A stretch of DNA of 64,000 bases from Acetonema longum DSM 6540 (GCF_000219125.1 NZ_AFGF01000056.1:41612-105611); one strand, 5' to 3'. Counted from the stretch's first letter, positions 42,415 to 52,315 are shown. Translations and numbers: made by a program. The notes: a model not told the origin generated them from the letters alone.

Positions 42415-42510
42415 ATGAACAGGAGTAACGGAGGCTACGGATGGCGCCAATATAGCCTCGCTGCATCTGCTGTCCGTCCGTATGCTGCTGGTGGCGCATA
42501 CAGATCATGA
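42415..42510 (+). CDS. Possible 31-residue leader peptide before the kinase
   Basis: ATG 42415 with GAGAGG upstream opens a frame rich in Gly, Tyr, Ala and Arg, whose TGA overlaps an in-frame ATG of the kinase (ATGA at 42507). It may be translationally coupled or be chance; coding evidence is weak. Confidence 0.25.
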   Translation: MNRSNGGYGWRQYSLAASAVRPYAAGGAYRS

Positions 42511-42542
42511 TAGCCGTTCCTCGTTATCCGGAAGGTCTTCCC

Positions 42543-43538
42543 ATGCTGTCCTATGGATCTTTTCTTTTCATTGGAATCCTGCTGGTTTTGTTCGTTTGTT
42601 TATATTATGAGATTTCCCGGCGCAGGCGAATCCACAAGAGGCTGAAGAGCCTGGAAGCAGAGTTGGCCGGAAGTAGTCAGAAACTGGCCGCGGCGCTGCA
42701 AATCATCCATCAACTCCAGGCCCGGCTGCTGCAACAGGAACAATTAGCCGGCATTGGACAATTGGCGGCCGGGATTGTTCATGAAATTAATACTCCCCTG
42801 GCGTATGTCTCGAATAATATGGAGATATTGGAGAAGTATTTCATTACTTTGGGCACTCTATCCGCCAGGTATCGGGCATGGCGGATGACCCTTGGCGGTA
42901 CGGCGGAGGAAATGGTTCGTGAGATGGAAGGACTGGAGAAAAATTTGGATCTGGAGTATATTCTCAGGGATATTCCGGATTTGCTTGAAGATACCAACGC
43001 CGGTCTGCAGCAAATAAATAACATCGTCCGGGAAATGCGTCTTTTTTCACGGGTTGACTGCCAGCGGTCTTTTGAACGTTATGATATTAACCGGGGGTTG
43101 GAAAGTATCCTCCGGGTGGTCCATGCCCAGATGGCCTCTCATGCCGCTGTTGAGAAGGATCTTCAGCCGGTTCCGGCCATTCAGGCGGTAGGCGGGGAAA
43201 TCAACCAGGTACTCTTAAATCTCGTGATCAATGCTCTGCAGGCCATCAGGGGAAAGGGTCCTGAGCCGGGCAAGATCCGGGTGTCCACCTGGCAGGACGG
43301 AGCATTCGTGTATTGTACCGTTGAGGATAACGGCATTGGCATCCCGGAGGAAAATCTAAACAGCATTTTTAACCCCTTCTTTACCACTAAACCGGTGGGG
43401 CAAGGGACAGGTTTGGGCTTAAGCATTTCTTACGAAATTATTGTTAAGCGGCATCACGGTGAAATTATGGTGGAAAGCATTCCGGGCGAAGTGACGAAGT
43501 TTATTCTGAGACTGCCTGTCACTCAAAACCAGCATTAA
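42543..43538 (+). CDS. Membrane histidine kinase without a sensor domain
   Basis: A 331-residue kinase with one N-terminal transmembrane helix, then a coiled linker. The DHp phospho-site is [17 protein letters not shown], and the HATPase domain has N box [17 protein letters not shown] and [13 protein letters not shown] start at ATG 42543 behind GGAAGG; an alternative start is 42507. Lack of a sensory domain and location after a chemoreceptor suggest it may receive input from it or from another partner. The divergent LuxR-type regulator is a plausible target. Confidence 0.85.
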   Translation: MLSYGSFLFIGILLVLFVCLYYEISRRRRIHKRLKSLEAELAGSSQKLAAALQIIHQLQARLLQQEQLAGIGQLAAGIVHEINTPLAYVSNNMEILEKYFITLGTLSARYRAWRMTLGGTAEEMVREMEGLEKNLDLEYILRDIPDLLEDTNAGLQQINNIVREMRLFSRVDCQRSFERYDINRGLESILRVVHAQMASHAAVEKDLQPVPAIQAVGGEINQVLLNLVINALQAIRGKGPEPGKIRVSTWQDGAFVYCTVEDNGIGIPEENLNSIFNPFFTTKPVGQGTGLGLSISYEIIVKRHHGEIMVESIPGEVTKFILRLPVTQNQH

Positions 43539-43624
43539 CCATGGCGCAGGAACAAGGTTCATAGTCCAATGCAAAAGAGGAACCCGGCTGAACAGGATCT
43601 TAATGATATTGCCGCAACAAGAAA

Positions 43625-43667
43625 GGATCTGCCGCAAAGCGCTTTTGCAAACGCATGCGGCAGATCC
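43625..43667. terminator. Convergent terminator between kinase and cstA
   Basis: GGATCTGCCGC (43625-43635) pairs with GCGGCAGATCC (43657-43667). Confidence 0.7.
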
Positions 43668-43695
43668 TCTCTATTCAGATATTGCTCAGATCAGA

Positions 43696-45483
43696 TTAAT
43701 TTTGCACTGCATCCGGCACATCGCCGGCAACGGTACGGGACAGCTCAAACCAGCGGCGTATGGAATCGATCAGAACAACAATGACCAGAACAATGATCAG
43801 GCCGCTGACCGAAGCTAACAGGTAATTTTGCGCCGGTAAGTAGGTGTTTACGATATTCATATAGCCGGCGGTGAGGGTAGTGACAGCCAGGAAGATCATC
43901 GGCGCGACGGTAGTCCAGGCATAGCGGCCTTTTCCCATACGGAACAGCAGGGTTGTACCGATTGCCAGGGTCAATGTCCCGAGCAGTTGATTACAAACTC
44001 CAAACAGAGGCCAAATGGTGGCGATGCTGCCCTGCAGCACCAAGTAGCCCCACGCGCCTGAGATCAAGGCGCTGGTGAAGATAATGCCAGGCCACCAGTG
44101 GGTATTTTTGAGCGGTTTGTAGATCACGCCGCCCATTTCCTGCAACAGATAGCGGCCCACGCGGGTGCCGGCATCAATGATCGTCAGGATGAACAAGGCT
44201 TCAAACATGATACAGAAATGATACCAGAAGGACATCAGGGCTTCCATTCCCGGTATTTTGGAGAAAATATGAGCCATGCCGACAGCCAGGGAAACGGCGC
44301 CGCCGGGACGTCCGGCGATGTCTTCCCCCACCAGCTGGGACAGATAAGGCAATTCCTCCACCACCATGCCCAGTTTGGCGAATGCGGCGGGAGTGGCATT
44401 GATCGCGAAATAGTCGGCCGGCTGCAGGCTGGTGGCCGCGATCAGCGCCATTAACGATACAAAGCTTTCCACCAGCATAGCGCCAAACCCGATCGGCAGA
44501 ATTTCTTTTTCATTGGTGATCATTTTCGGGGTTGTACCGGTGCTGATTAAAGAATGAAACCCGGATAAAGCGCCGCAGGCAACCGTGATAAACACAAAGG
44601 GCCAAACCGGGCCGCCGATGACCGGACCGCCGCCATGAATAAACTGGCTGAAGGCCGGCATGTGAATCTCCGGTCTGACTAAAACGATACCAATGGTGAG
44701 AGCGGCGATCGTGCCGATTTTCATATAGGTGCTGAGATAATCCCGCGGCGCCAGTAAGAGCCAGACTGGCAGCGCTGCGGCGCAAAAACCGTAGAAGGCG
44801 AGCATGAGGGAGAGCTGGGTAATGTCAAAAGTGAAATAGGGCGCCAGGAAGGAATTTTGCACCCAGGGACCGGCAAACACGCTGGCCAGTACCAAAACTA
44901 CGCCGATCACAGAAGCTTCCTGAATTTTGCCGGGGCGCAGCCAGCGCAGGTATACGCCGATAAACAAGGCAATCGGAATAGTAGCAGCAACCGTAAAAGT
45001 GCCCCAGGGACTGTTAAACAATGCATTGGCTACCACCACGGCCATGCCGGCCATGGTGATCACCAACAGAAACAGCACGGCAATAGAAGTGCAGAAACCG
45101 GAGAGGTTGCTTACTTCTTTCTTGGCAATTTCCGCTACTGACAATCCATCATGACGCACCGAGGCGAATAAAATGACCATGTCATGGACAGCCCCGGCCA
45201 TGACTGCGCCGATCAGAATCCATAAAGTACCGGGCAAATAGCCGAATTGGGCGGCCAGTACCGGGCCAACCAAGGGACCGGCGCCGGCAATAGCGGCAAA
45301 ATGATGGCCGAAGGTAATCCACTTATTGGTGGGAACATAGTCGCGGCCGTCATTGTGCGAAATCGCCGGGGTAGTACGGCTGCGGTCAAGGGAGAGTACC
45401 TTGGCGGCGATGAACGAGCCATAAATCCGATAAGCAAGGGTTAGCCAAAGCGCCGCAATGATAACGAGATAAAGACCATTCAT
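43696..45483 (-). CDS. cstA: CstA-family carbon starvation/peptide or pyruvate transporter
   Basis: A 595-residue transporter with about 15 membrane segments. It contains the CstA signature GHHFAAIAGAGPLVGPVLAA and the NDGRDYVPTNKW segment. It is shorter than E. coli CstA/BtsT (about 700), a form common in Firmicutes. Family members move peptides or pyruvate with protons. The LytS/LytTR pair encoded upstream on the same strand is the likely regulator, as BtsS/BtsR governs btsT. AGGAGG precedes the start. Confidence 0.92.
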   Translation of the reverse strand: MNGLYLVIIAALWLTLAYRIYGSFIAAKVLSLDRSRTTPAISHNDGRDYVPTNKWITFGHHFAAIAGAGPLVGPVLAAQFGYLPGTLWILIGAVMAGAVHDMVILFASVRHDGLSVAEIAKKEVSNLSGFCTSIAVLFLLVITMAGMAVVVANALFNSPWGTFTVAATIPIALFIGVYLRWLRPGKIQEASVIGVVLVLASVFAGPWVQNSFLAPYFTFDITQLSLMLAFYGFCAAALPVWLLLAPRDYLSTYMKIGTIAALTIGIVLVRPEIHMPAFSQFIHGGGPVIGGPVWPFVFITVACGALSGFHSLISTGTTPKMITNEKEILPIGFGAMLVESFVSLMALIAATSLQPADYFAINATPAAFAKLGMVVEELPYLSQLVGEDIAGRPGGAVSLAVGMAHIFSKIPGMEALMSFWYHFCIMFEALFILTIIDAGTRVGRYLLQEMGGVIYKPLKNTHWWPGIIFTSALISGAWGYLVLQGSIATIWPLFGVCNQLLGTLTLAIGTTLLFRMGKGRYAWTTVAPMIFLAVTTLTAGYMNIVNTYLPAQNYLLASVSGLIIVLVIVVLIDSIRRWFELSRTVAGDVPDAVQN

Positions 45484-45564
45484 AACAAGCTTCCTCCTAT
45501 TTTGTTAGAATATTAGATATCCTCCATAAGATAATGGAATTTATCAAAATATGAAATAAAAAAA

Positions 45565-45594
45565 CGGTCAACGGCTTAAATTCACCGCTGACCG
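45565..45594 (-). terminator. Terminator after the LytTR regulator
   Basis: The minus strand forms CGGTCAGCGG / CCGTTGACCG (one mismatch), followed by TTTTTTTATT. Confidence 0.75.
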
Positions 45595-45637
45595 GAAATA
45601 GGAAAAGGCCAATGGAAATGAAATGACAAGTTATGGC

Positions 45638-46411
45638 TTAGGGCATGCCAAGAACCTCTTTCAGCGTTTTTACCAGCTTTCGGCTAACCGGAATCTGACT
45701 CTTCTCCAGGTTGGACATTTTTAACCAATAGGTTCCTTTGAACCAGGGAATAATTTCAGAGATTTTTTCCAGATTTACGATATAGCTTTTGTGAATGCGC
45801 AAAAATGGCTCGCCCCGGAGGCGGTCCTCCAAATCGGCCAGTGTGTTGCTGATGGTATAAGTAGTGGCTTCGGTTACAATTTCGAGGGTATCGCCGGCGC
45901 TTTGAGCAAATACAATATCCTGAAAATCAAGCAGAACGATTTTACCCTGTTTGTATACCGGTAATTTTCTCAACCGAGGTTTGGCCTGGAGCAGGGCATC
46001 CACTTTTTCAGCCGCCGACTGCCAGGTTTGTTCCCGGGCAATATGACGGATGCGATCAACCGTATGAGCCAGCCGGCCTGGTTCAAACGGTTTCAGCAAA
46101 TAGTCAACGGCGTCCAGTTCGAAAGCCTTCACCGCGTATTCATCATAAGCGGTGGCAAAGACAACCAGCATATTGGGCGCTAAGCGGCGAAGCTCTTTAG
46201 CTGTTTCGTAGCCATCCATGCCGCGCATCTGGATATCAAGAAACATCAACTGCGGACGAAGTTCGGCAGCCAGTTCCAGCGCGGCGACGCTGCTGTCGGC
46301 CTCACCGACAATTTCGATATCGGCATAAGGCGATAATAAAAAACGCAGCTCGTCACGAGCAGGCAATTCATCATCTACAATGAGGGCTCTGCAAGTTTTA
46401 ATGAAGGTCAC
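45638..46411 (-). CDS. LytTR-family response regulator
   Basis: A 257-residue regulator. I start at GTG 46411 (reading MTFIKTCRALIVDDE), which overlaps the kinase stop by 14 bases. The receiver spans about residues 7-120, with phospho-Asp in LFLDIQM-type MFLDIQMRGMDG. The LytTR DNA-binding domain (about 150-255) has FLRIHKSYIVNLEKI and IPVSRKLVK. Same layout as BtsR/YpdB. Probable target is cstA next door. Confidence 0.9.
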   Translation of the reverse strand: MTFIKTCRALIVDDELPARDELRFLLSPYADIEIVGEADSSVAALELAAELRPQLMFLDIQMRGMDGYETAKELRRLAPNMLVVFATAYDEYAVKAFELDAVDYLLKPFEPGRLAHTVDRIRHIAREQTWQSAAEKVDALLQAKPRLRKLPVYKQGKIVLLDFQDIVFAQSAGDTLEIVTEATTYTISNTLADLEDRLRGEPFLRIHKSYIVNLEKISEIIPWFKGTYWLKMSNLEKSQIPVSRKLVKTLKEVLGMP

Positions 46412-48110
46412 CTTCTTTCTTTGCCAACAAGGGAATCCGGATGTGCATGGTGCTGCCTGCCCCGGGTGTACTGTCAATGGTCAGTCCATAGTTTTTGCCA
46501 AAGATCCCCTTAAGGCGTTCACGGACATTATATAAACCGATACCGGTGTGGGCCGCGTCATGACGCGGCTGCTCCGCAAGCTCCTGCTCTGCCGGGTCCA
46601 TGCCGACGCCGTCATCGGCAATCGAAATGACGGCATCGGCGCCCTCCAAACGGGAGGTGATACTGATGGCGCCGCCTGATTCCTTCGGCTGCAGACCGTG
46701 TTTAATGGCGTTTTCAACCAGCGGCTGTATGGTAAAGGGCGGTATCAGCACGGTTTCTGTCCGGGGATCGATATTATAAGTGACGGCTAGTTTATCGCCA
46801 AAACGCGCCTGTTCAATGGACAGGTAGGCGTTTACCTGTGTCAGTTCATCGGACAGAGGAATGGTATGGCTGGATTTTTGCATGCTATGGCGAAAAAATG
46901 TGCTGAGTTTGATGATAATATCCCGGGCAGTTTCCGGACGGGTGCGGATGAGGGAACTGATGGTGTTTAATGTATTAAACAGGAAATGCGGGTTGATCTG
47001 GGCCTGCAGGGCCCGCATCTCGGCATGGGCAGCCAGTTGGGACTGGCGGTCAATTTCGGCCAGTTCCAGCTGAGTGGAGAACAGATGCGCCAGCCCGGAG
47101 GCCAGTTCCATATCCAGCGGAGAAATGCAGCGTTCGGCGGTATGATACAATTTCAGTGCACCAATGACCTGTTGGCCGTGTTTCAGCGGAACGATCACCG
47201 CGCTGCCCAAAGTGCACCCGGGATGGTTGCAACCGATTTCACGCTTGGTTGCGGCTGTCTGGATCAAGCCCGTTTTCAAAACTTCCTTGGTAGCCAGGGT
47301 GAGCGGGCTGGTTCGGGGAATATGGTGGTCACTGCCTGCGCCGATGTGGGCAAGGATGGTTTGCTGGTCGGTAATGCTTACGGCGGCATACTCATTCAAG
47401 CCGTGAATAATGGCGGCTGTGTTTTCCGCCGAGTAGGGCGTCAGGCCCTGACGCAGATAAGGCAGGGTTTGCGTGGAAATGTGCAGCGCCTTTTGCGCCT
47501 GGACAGCGCCGATCCGGCTGTGCTGCTCAATGGCATTGTTGACAATAACAATAAAGATGGCGATACCTGCCGGGTTAACGGTGATCATCGGCACTGCAAT
47601 GGCCTGGATCAGCCCCCAGGCATCCTGAAAAGGCCGGGCAACCGCCAGGATAATTAACATCTGCAAGGTTTCGCCGCAGACTCCGGCCGCCAGGGCGACC
47701 GGCCAGGGGATGGGGCGTTCTCTGTAATACAACCGGAACAGACCGCCCAATATTCCTTCGGCTGTGGTGGATATGGCGCAGGCAAAAGCGCTGAACCCTC
47801 CTAAACAGTAGCGATGAATACCGGCAATCAGTCCTGCGGCGCCGCCAACGGCCGGTCCCCCCAGCAAACCAGCAGTCATAGCGCCGATCACCCGTGAATT
47901 GGCCAGGGCATCGTGTACCGGAATGCCGGTATAGGTACTGAAAATAGCCAGCAATGCAAACAGCAGGATCAGCTTCAGCTTATCGCCGTAGTTGGTCCGA
48001 TATTTTATCAGTCTTTGAAATACTTTTGTCTGGGACAGGATAAAAGCTGTCGTGGCTATCACGCTCATCCATTCGAACATCGTCACCAGCAGCGAGGAGG
48101 AAAAGGGCAT
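46398..48110 (-). CDS. LytS-type 5TM sensor histidine kinase
   Basis: A 570-residue kinase. Residues 1-190 form the 5TMR-LYT sensor (GLLGGPAVGGAAGLIAGIHR, EGILGGLFRLYYRERPIPWP). A GAF-like domain covers about 215-350. The His_kinase domain carries QINPHFLFNTLNTISSLI, and HATPase has NAIKHGL and DDGVGM. Family members sense pyruvate or cell-envelope state. It is co-translated with the LytTR gene (overlap) and lies next to cstA, arguing for a pyruvate/nutrient-sensing pair. Confidence 0.9.
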   Translation of the reverse strand: MPFSSSLLVTMFEWMSVIATTAFILSQTKVFQRLIKYRTNYGDKLKLILLFALLAIFSTYTGIPVHDALANSRVIGAMTAGLLGGPAVGGAAGLIAGIHRYCLGGFSAFACAISTTAEGILGGLFRLYYRERPIPWPVALAAGVCGETLQMLIILAVARPFQDAWGLIQAIAVPMITVNPAGIAIFIVIVNNAIEQHSRIGAVQAQKALHISTQTLPYLRQGLTPYSAENTAAIIHGLNEYAAVSITDQQTILAHIGAGSDHHIPRTSPLTLATKEVLKTGLIQTAATKREIGCNHPGCTLGSAVIVPLKHGQQVIGALKLYHTAERCISPLDMELASGLAHLFSTQLELAEIDRQSQLAAHAEMRALQAQINPHFLFNTLNTISSLIRTRPETARDIIIKLSTFFRHSMQKSSHTIPLSDELTQVNAYLSIEQARFGDKLAVTYNIDPRTETVLIPPFTIQPLVENAIKHGLQPKESGGAISITSRLEGADAVISIADDGVGMDPAEQELAEQPRHDAAHTGIGLYNVRERLKGIFGKNYGLTIDSTPGAGSTMHIRIPLLAKKEGDLH

Positions 48111-48365
48111 GCTTTCACCTGCTTTAATAATTTCAAGGTTTACGTATCATTTATTATTGTAGTCTTACATAAAGGGAATGGTCAAGGTGCCGGTTCAATG
48201 GCAAAAGGTACGCACTTTGCCTAATAATACTTTGTTTGTCGTGTATTTCTTCTTACGTAAATGTTCTACGATATGATAAAATAAAACTATCCGTCTTGTT
48301 TTTCTAAAAAAATAATCCATATAATATTAACAGATTAAGAAAACACGCGAGGAAGGACTAATATT

Positions 48366-49190
48366 ATGAAGATTCCAGGGATAATTGACGCCCATATCCA
48401 TTTCTGCCGGGAGGAACCCTATTTTAACCATATTGCAGAATTGGCGGGTCATGAAAATAGCAGTGAGCATCTGAAAGGTCAATATGCCGAGCATAATATT
48501 GTTCATGCTGTCGTTATGGGCAACCGGGGTCTGGAATTGAGCCAGCACAACTATCCTGACTATCTTAGCTACTGCATAGGCTTGGACAGCACCTGTTTTA
48601 ACACGGGAGAGATTGTACAACAGGCTGATTTGGTGGCAAAGCACCTGCAAAGAAAGAATTGCGTCGGCATAAAACTATATCCGGGCTACAATCACTTTTA
48701 TATTTACGATCCGGTGCTTGACCCCTTTTATCAGCTGGCGATGCAGTATAAAAAGCCGGTAGCTGTTCATACCGGCCTGACGGCCACCAGTCAGGCCCTT
48801 TTAAAATACAGTCACCCCATGGTTCTGGATGAGGCAGCCGTACGCTATCCGCAGGTTCAATTTGTCATGTGCCATATTGGCAATCCCTGGTTGGTGGATG
48901 CTGTGGCGATCATGGATAAGAATGAAAATGTAGCGGCTGATCTTTCGGGACTTTTGGAAGGCCGGATCGCAAATATGCCGGATTTTTTCGCCAGAAAGCG
49001 CGGGTACATTGACTTTTTAAAACTCTGGCTGGAATATCTCGATAATTATGACCGCCTGCTCTACGGAACAGATTGGCCTCTGGCCAATATTTCCAATTAT
49101 ATTGAATTTGTCGCCCATATTATTCCGGAAGAACAGCACGGCAAAGTGTTTTTTGATAATGCCAACAGAATTTATGGCCTGGGACTTTGA
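48366..49190 (+). CDS. Amidohydrolase family protein (amidohydrolase_2-like)
   Basis: A 274-residue metal-dependent hydrolase with a TIM-barrel fold: the DAHIHF metal motif near residue 9, KLYPGYNHF, AVHTGL, the MCHIGNP strand and a final YGTDWPL Asp. Length and motifs fit the decarboxylase/hydrolase group. GGAAGGACTAATATT precedes ATG. Substrate unknown. Monocistronic, ending before a short terminator. Confidence 0.82.
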   Translation: MKIPGIIDAHIHFCREEPYFNHIAELAGHENSSEHLKGQYAEHNIVHAVVMGNRGLELSQHNYPDYLSYCIGLDSTCFNTGEIVQQADLVAKHLQRKNCVGIKLYPGYNHFYIYDPVLDPFYQLAMQYKKPVAVHTGLTATSQALLKYSHPMVLDEAAVRYPQVQFVMCHIGNPWLVDAVAIMDKNENVAADLSGLLEGRIANMPDFFARKRGYIDFLKLWLEYLDNYDRLLYGTDWPLANISNYIEFVAHIIPEEQHGKVFFDNANRIYGLGL

Positions 49191-49256
49191 TATGCAACCC
49201 CGGAACAGACTGATAAGAGAGCCGGAAGAGGTACAAGTGAAAGATGATATTCTCAA

Positions 49257-49280
49257 AACCGCCTAAAGCGGTTTTTTTGC
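49257..49280 (+). terminator. Terminator after the amidohydrolase gene
   Basis: AAAACCGC and GCGGTTTT around CTAAA, followed by a T run. Confidence 0.75.
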
Positions 49281-49333
49281 GTCTATAAACAAATACTAAA
49301 GGATAAATCAGGGGTATTAAAACAATAAAAAAA

Positions 49334-49363
49334 TTGACAAAGTAACAACTTTAAACATATAAT
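49334..49363 (+). promoter_or_regulatory. Sigma-A promoter of the OpuC-like operon
   Basis: TTGACA (49334-49339), an 18-base spacer and TATAAT (49358-49363). Confidence 0.7.
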
Positions 49364-49445
49364 GAAGTTGTCGGTTTCTGGCTGGGTGATTGCTGACAGC
49401 GTCCTTCTCATTAGGGACGAAAATAAAAAAACTAGGGGGGATGGG

Positions 49446-50564
49446 ATGATTCAATTCAAAGGAATATCCAAAACATATCATAACGGACAAGAGGTCTTGC
49501 AGGAAATAAACCTGCAGATTAGCGAAGGGGAAATCGTTGTTCTCATCGGCCCCAGCGGTTGCGGCAAAACTACAACTTTGAAAATGATCAACCGCCTGAT
49601 CGAGCCTTCCCGTGGCAAAATATACATTCAAGGGCGGGATATCAGCCAAGAAAACCCAGTCAATCTCCGGCGGGACATCGGCTATGTCATCCAGCATATA
49701 GGTTTGATCCCGCATATGACGATCCGCGACAATGTGGCGCTGGTGCCGAAATTGAAGAAGTGGCCGGTTGACCAATACTATAACCGGGTTTCCGAGCTCA
49801 TGCGGATGGTCAATTTGGATCCTGACATTTACGGCAGCCGATATCCGGCCGAACTGAGCGGCGGCCAGCAGCAGCGGATTGGGGTTATCCGGGCCATGGC
49901 GGCCGACCCGCCGATCATTCTGATGGATGAGCCTTTTAGCGCGCTGGATCCGATCAGCCGGGAACAGTTGCAGGATGAGCTCGTGCAACTGCAGGAAAAA
50001 ATTCATAAGACGGTTATATTCGTTACCCATGATATTGATGAAGCCCTTAAAATCGCCAACCGTATCTGCATCATGAACAAAGGGCGCATTGTCCAATTTG
50101 ACACGCCGGAACAAATCCTGCGTCATCCGGCGGATGAATTTGTGAAAAATTTTATCGGGGAAAACCGATTAAACCGGCAGGCAGTATACCCTCCCATTAC
50201 CGAGGTGATGGTCAAGCCGATCGCTTCCCGTCCTTCCCGGGGGCTGGCGGAGGCCATCTTGTTGATGCATCGGCACAAAGTCGATACATTGCTGGTGGTG
50301 GATAAAGACAACAAACTGATGGGGAAGGCTTCGATCTGGGATATTCATAGCCATTACCAGAACGAAACCATGACTTTGCAGGATGTGCTGCAAGAGGTGC
50401 CCTTAGTTCTCGAAGCGACTCAATCCCTGGCTGAAGCTGTTCATCTCATCAGCAAAAACGGCATCGCATTTTTGCCGGTTGTTGATCAAGACCGCCGGCT
50501 GCTTGGCGCAATTACCCGCGCCAGCCTGGTAAACGTTATGTCGGCGCATTTAGGAGAGCATTAA
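49446..50564 (+). CDS. opuCA: Glycine betaine/carnitine/choline-type ABC ATPase with CBS pair
   Basis: A 372-residue ATPase with Walker A GPSGCGKTT, Q-loop VIQHIGLIPHMT, signature LSGGQQQRIG and Walker B IILMDEPFSALDP. Two CBS domains follow at about residues 250-370, which gate the transporter by ionic strength or nucleotides. ATG 49446 has AGGGGGG upstream. It is the first gene of an ATPase-permease-binding protein operon for compatible solutes. Confidence 0.92.
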   Translation: MIQFKGISKTYHNGQEVLQEINLQISEGEIVVLIGPSGCGKTTTLKMINRLIEPSRGKIYIQGRDISQENPVNLRRDIGYVIQHIGLIPHMTIRDNVALVPKLKKWPVDQYYNRVSELMRMVNLDPDIYGSRYPAELSGGQQQRIGVIRAMAADPPIILMDEPFSALDPISREQLQDELVQLQEKIHKTVIFVTHDIDEALKIANRICIMNKGRIVQFDTPEQILRHPADEFVKNFIGENRLNRQAVYPPITEVMVKPIASRPSRGLAEAILLMHRHKVDTLLVVDKDNKLMGKASIWDIHSHYQNETMTLQDVLQEVPLVLEATQSLAEAVHLISKNGIAFLPVVDQDRRLLGAITRASLVNVMSAHLGEH

Positions 50565-50565
50565 A

Positions 50566-51219
50566 ATGGGGGTGGAGAGCATCGTAGATTTGCTGGTCAT
50601 CATGCAAAATCGCTGGGAAGATATTGTGTTTGCAACGTTGCAACATATTGAATTGACAATGATTTCGCTGCTTTTAGCGAATTTAATAGCGGTACCGCTG
50701 GGGATTCTTCTGACGCGTTACCGGCGATGGGCCGAACCGATTATTGGCGTAACAGCGGTATTTCAGACCATACCCAGTTTGGCGCTGCTTGGTTTTATGA
50801 TACCGCTCATGGGAATCGGAGAACTCCCGGCCATTGTGGCTTTGACGATATACGGACTGCTGCCGGTATTGCGCAATACCTATACCGGTATTGCGGGAGT
50901 CGCTCCGGCGGTGATTGAAGCCGGAATTGGCATGGGGATGACATCGAAACAGGTTTTGTTCATGGTTGAACTCCCGATGGCTTTGCCGGTCATCATGGCC
51001 GGGATACGAACTGCCAGCGTCCTGCTGGTAGGCGTGGCAACCTTAGCGGCCCTGATCGGCGCCGGCGGACTGGGAGATCTTATTTTCCGGGGCATTTCCA
51101 TGGCGAATTCCGAACTGATTATGGCCGGCGCCCTGCCTGCCGCATTACTGGCAATGGTCTTTGACTATGTGCTGAAACGACTCGAAGGGTCTGTGCAGCC
51201 GAAAGGTCTGCAAAAATAA
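50566..51219 (+). CDS. opuCB: OpuC-type ABC permease
   Basis: A 217-residue permease with about five to six helices; the coupling loop is EAGIGMGMTSKQVLFMVELP. It starts one base after the ATPase stop. Classical OpuC has two permeases; only one is present here, so it may form a homodimer. Confidence 0.9.
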   Translation: MGVESIVDLLVIMQNRWEDIVFATLQHIELTMISLLLANLIAVPLGILLTRYRRWAEPIIGVTAVFQTIPSLALLGFMIPLMGIGELPAIVALTIYGLLPVLRNTYTGIAGVAPAVIEAGIGMGMTSKQVLFMVELPMALPVIMAGIRTASVLLVGVATLAALIGAGGLGDLIFRGISMANSELIMAGALPAALLAMVFDYVLKRLEGSVQPKGLQK

Positions 51220-51246
51220 CTCAGAACCGTTTAAAGGAGGGACCTC

Positions 51247-52140
51247 ATGAAAAAAATTTCATGGTTATTGCTGGTGATCTTTCTGGCTGCTGCTGTCGCA
51301 GGATGCTCCCTGGGCAGTGATAAAAGCGACCGCATTGTCATCGGCGGCAAAAATTTTACCGAGCAAGATATCCTGGTATATATGATGAAATACATCATCG
51401 AGGACAAGACCGGTCTCGCGGTGGAGACTAAACCCTTCCTGGGAGGAACCAGCATTGTTGCGCAAGCCCTGGATCGGGGCGACATCCAGATTTATGCGGA
51501 ATACACAGGAACAGCCCTGATCAACCTGCTGCAGCAGCCGCTGATTAATGATCCGCAAAAGGCTTACGAAAAAGTCGCGCAAATCTACCGGGATCAAAAA
51601 CAGATCACTTGGCTTAAGCCTTTCGGCTTCAACAATACGTACACTCTCACCATGCGTGAGGATAAAGCGGCGGAGATGGGCATTGAAAAGTTTAGCGACC
51701 TTATTGTCAAAGCTCCCAATCTGGTGATGGGCTGCACCCCCGAATTCCTGGAGCGCCCGGATGGCTATAAAGGATTGCGGGAGGCATATGGCCTGAATTT
51801 CAAGAATGTGAACGGCATGGACCCAGGGTTGACTTATGCCGCCGCCCGGGACGGAAAAGTGGATGTAATTGACGGCTTCGCTACGGACGGACGTATTCCG
51901 GCGTTTAAACTCAAGGTTCTGCAAGACGACAAAAACTTTTTCCCGCCTTACTATGCCGCGCCGATCGTCCGGGAGGACCTGCTCAAAAGACACCCCCAAA
52001 TCGCCGATGCTCTGAATCTGCTAGCCGGGAAAATTAGCAATGAGGAAATGGCCGCTTTAAATGCGCAGGTGGATTTGGAAAAGAAAGACGCCAAAGAAGT
52101 CGCGAGACAGTGGTTAAAGTCTCAGGGCTTGATCCAATAA
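51247..52140 (+). CDS. opuCC: OpuC-type osmoprotectant-binding lipoprotein
   Basis: A 297-residue lipoprotein with lipobox VAGC after about 18 residues. The mature OpuAC fold shows VIGGKNFTEQDILVYMMKYI, YAEYTGTAL and DGFATDGRIPAFKLKVLQD. GGAGGGACC upstream of ATG. Binds a quaternary amine or related solute. Confidence 0.92.
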   Translation: MKKISWLLLVIFLAAAVAGCSLGSDKSDRIVIGGKNFTEQDILVYMMKYIIEDKTGLAVETKPFLGGTSIVAQALDRGDIQIYAEYTGTALINLLQQPLINDPQKAYEKVAQIYRDQKQITWLKPFGFNNTYTLTMREDKAAEMGIEKFSDLIVKAPNLVMGCTPEFLERPDGYKGLREAYGLNFKNVNGMDPGLTYAAARDGKVDVIDGFATDGRIPAFKLKVLQDDKNFFPPYYAAPIVREDLLKRHPQIADALNLLAGKISNEEMAALNAQVDLEKKDAKEVARQWLKSQGLIQ

Positions 52141-52158
52141 ATCAAATATCGGCTTGCA

Positions 52159-52202
52159 ACAAACCGGCCCGCATCGTTTTATGATGGGGCCGGTTTGTTT
52201 AA
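52159..52202 (+). terminator. Terminator of the OpuC-like operon
   Basis: ACAAACCGGCCC (52159-52170) pairs with GGGCCGGTTTGT (52187-52198), followed by TT. Confidence 0.8.
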
Positions 52203-52315
52203 TCATTTCCCTTCAGGAGACGATACTATTATAAGGTGTAAGCCGCTTAATAAGCATGTGCAAAGCAGGAAAAAATGGTATACTGTTACAAAAGATAAGA
52301 TGATGGGGTGTCATC

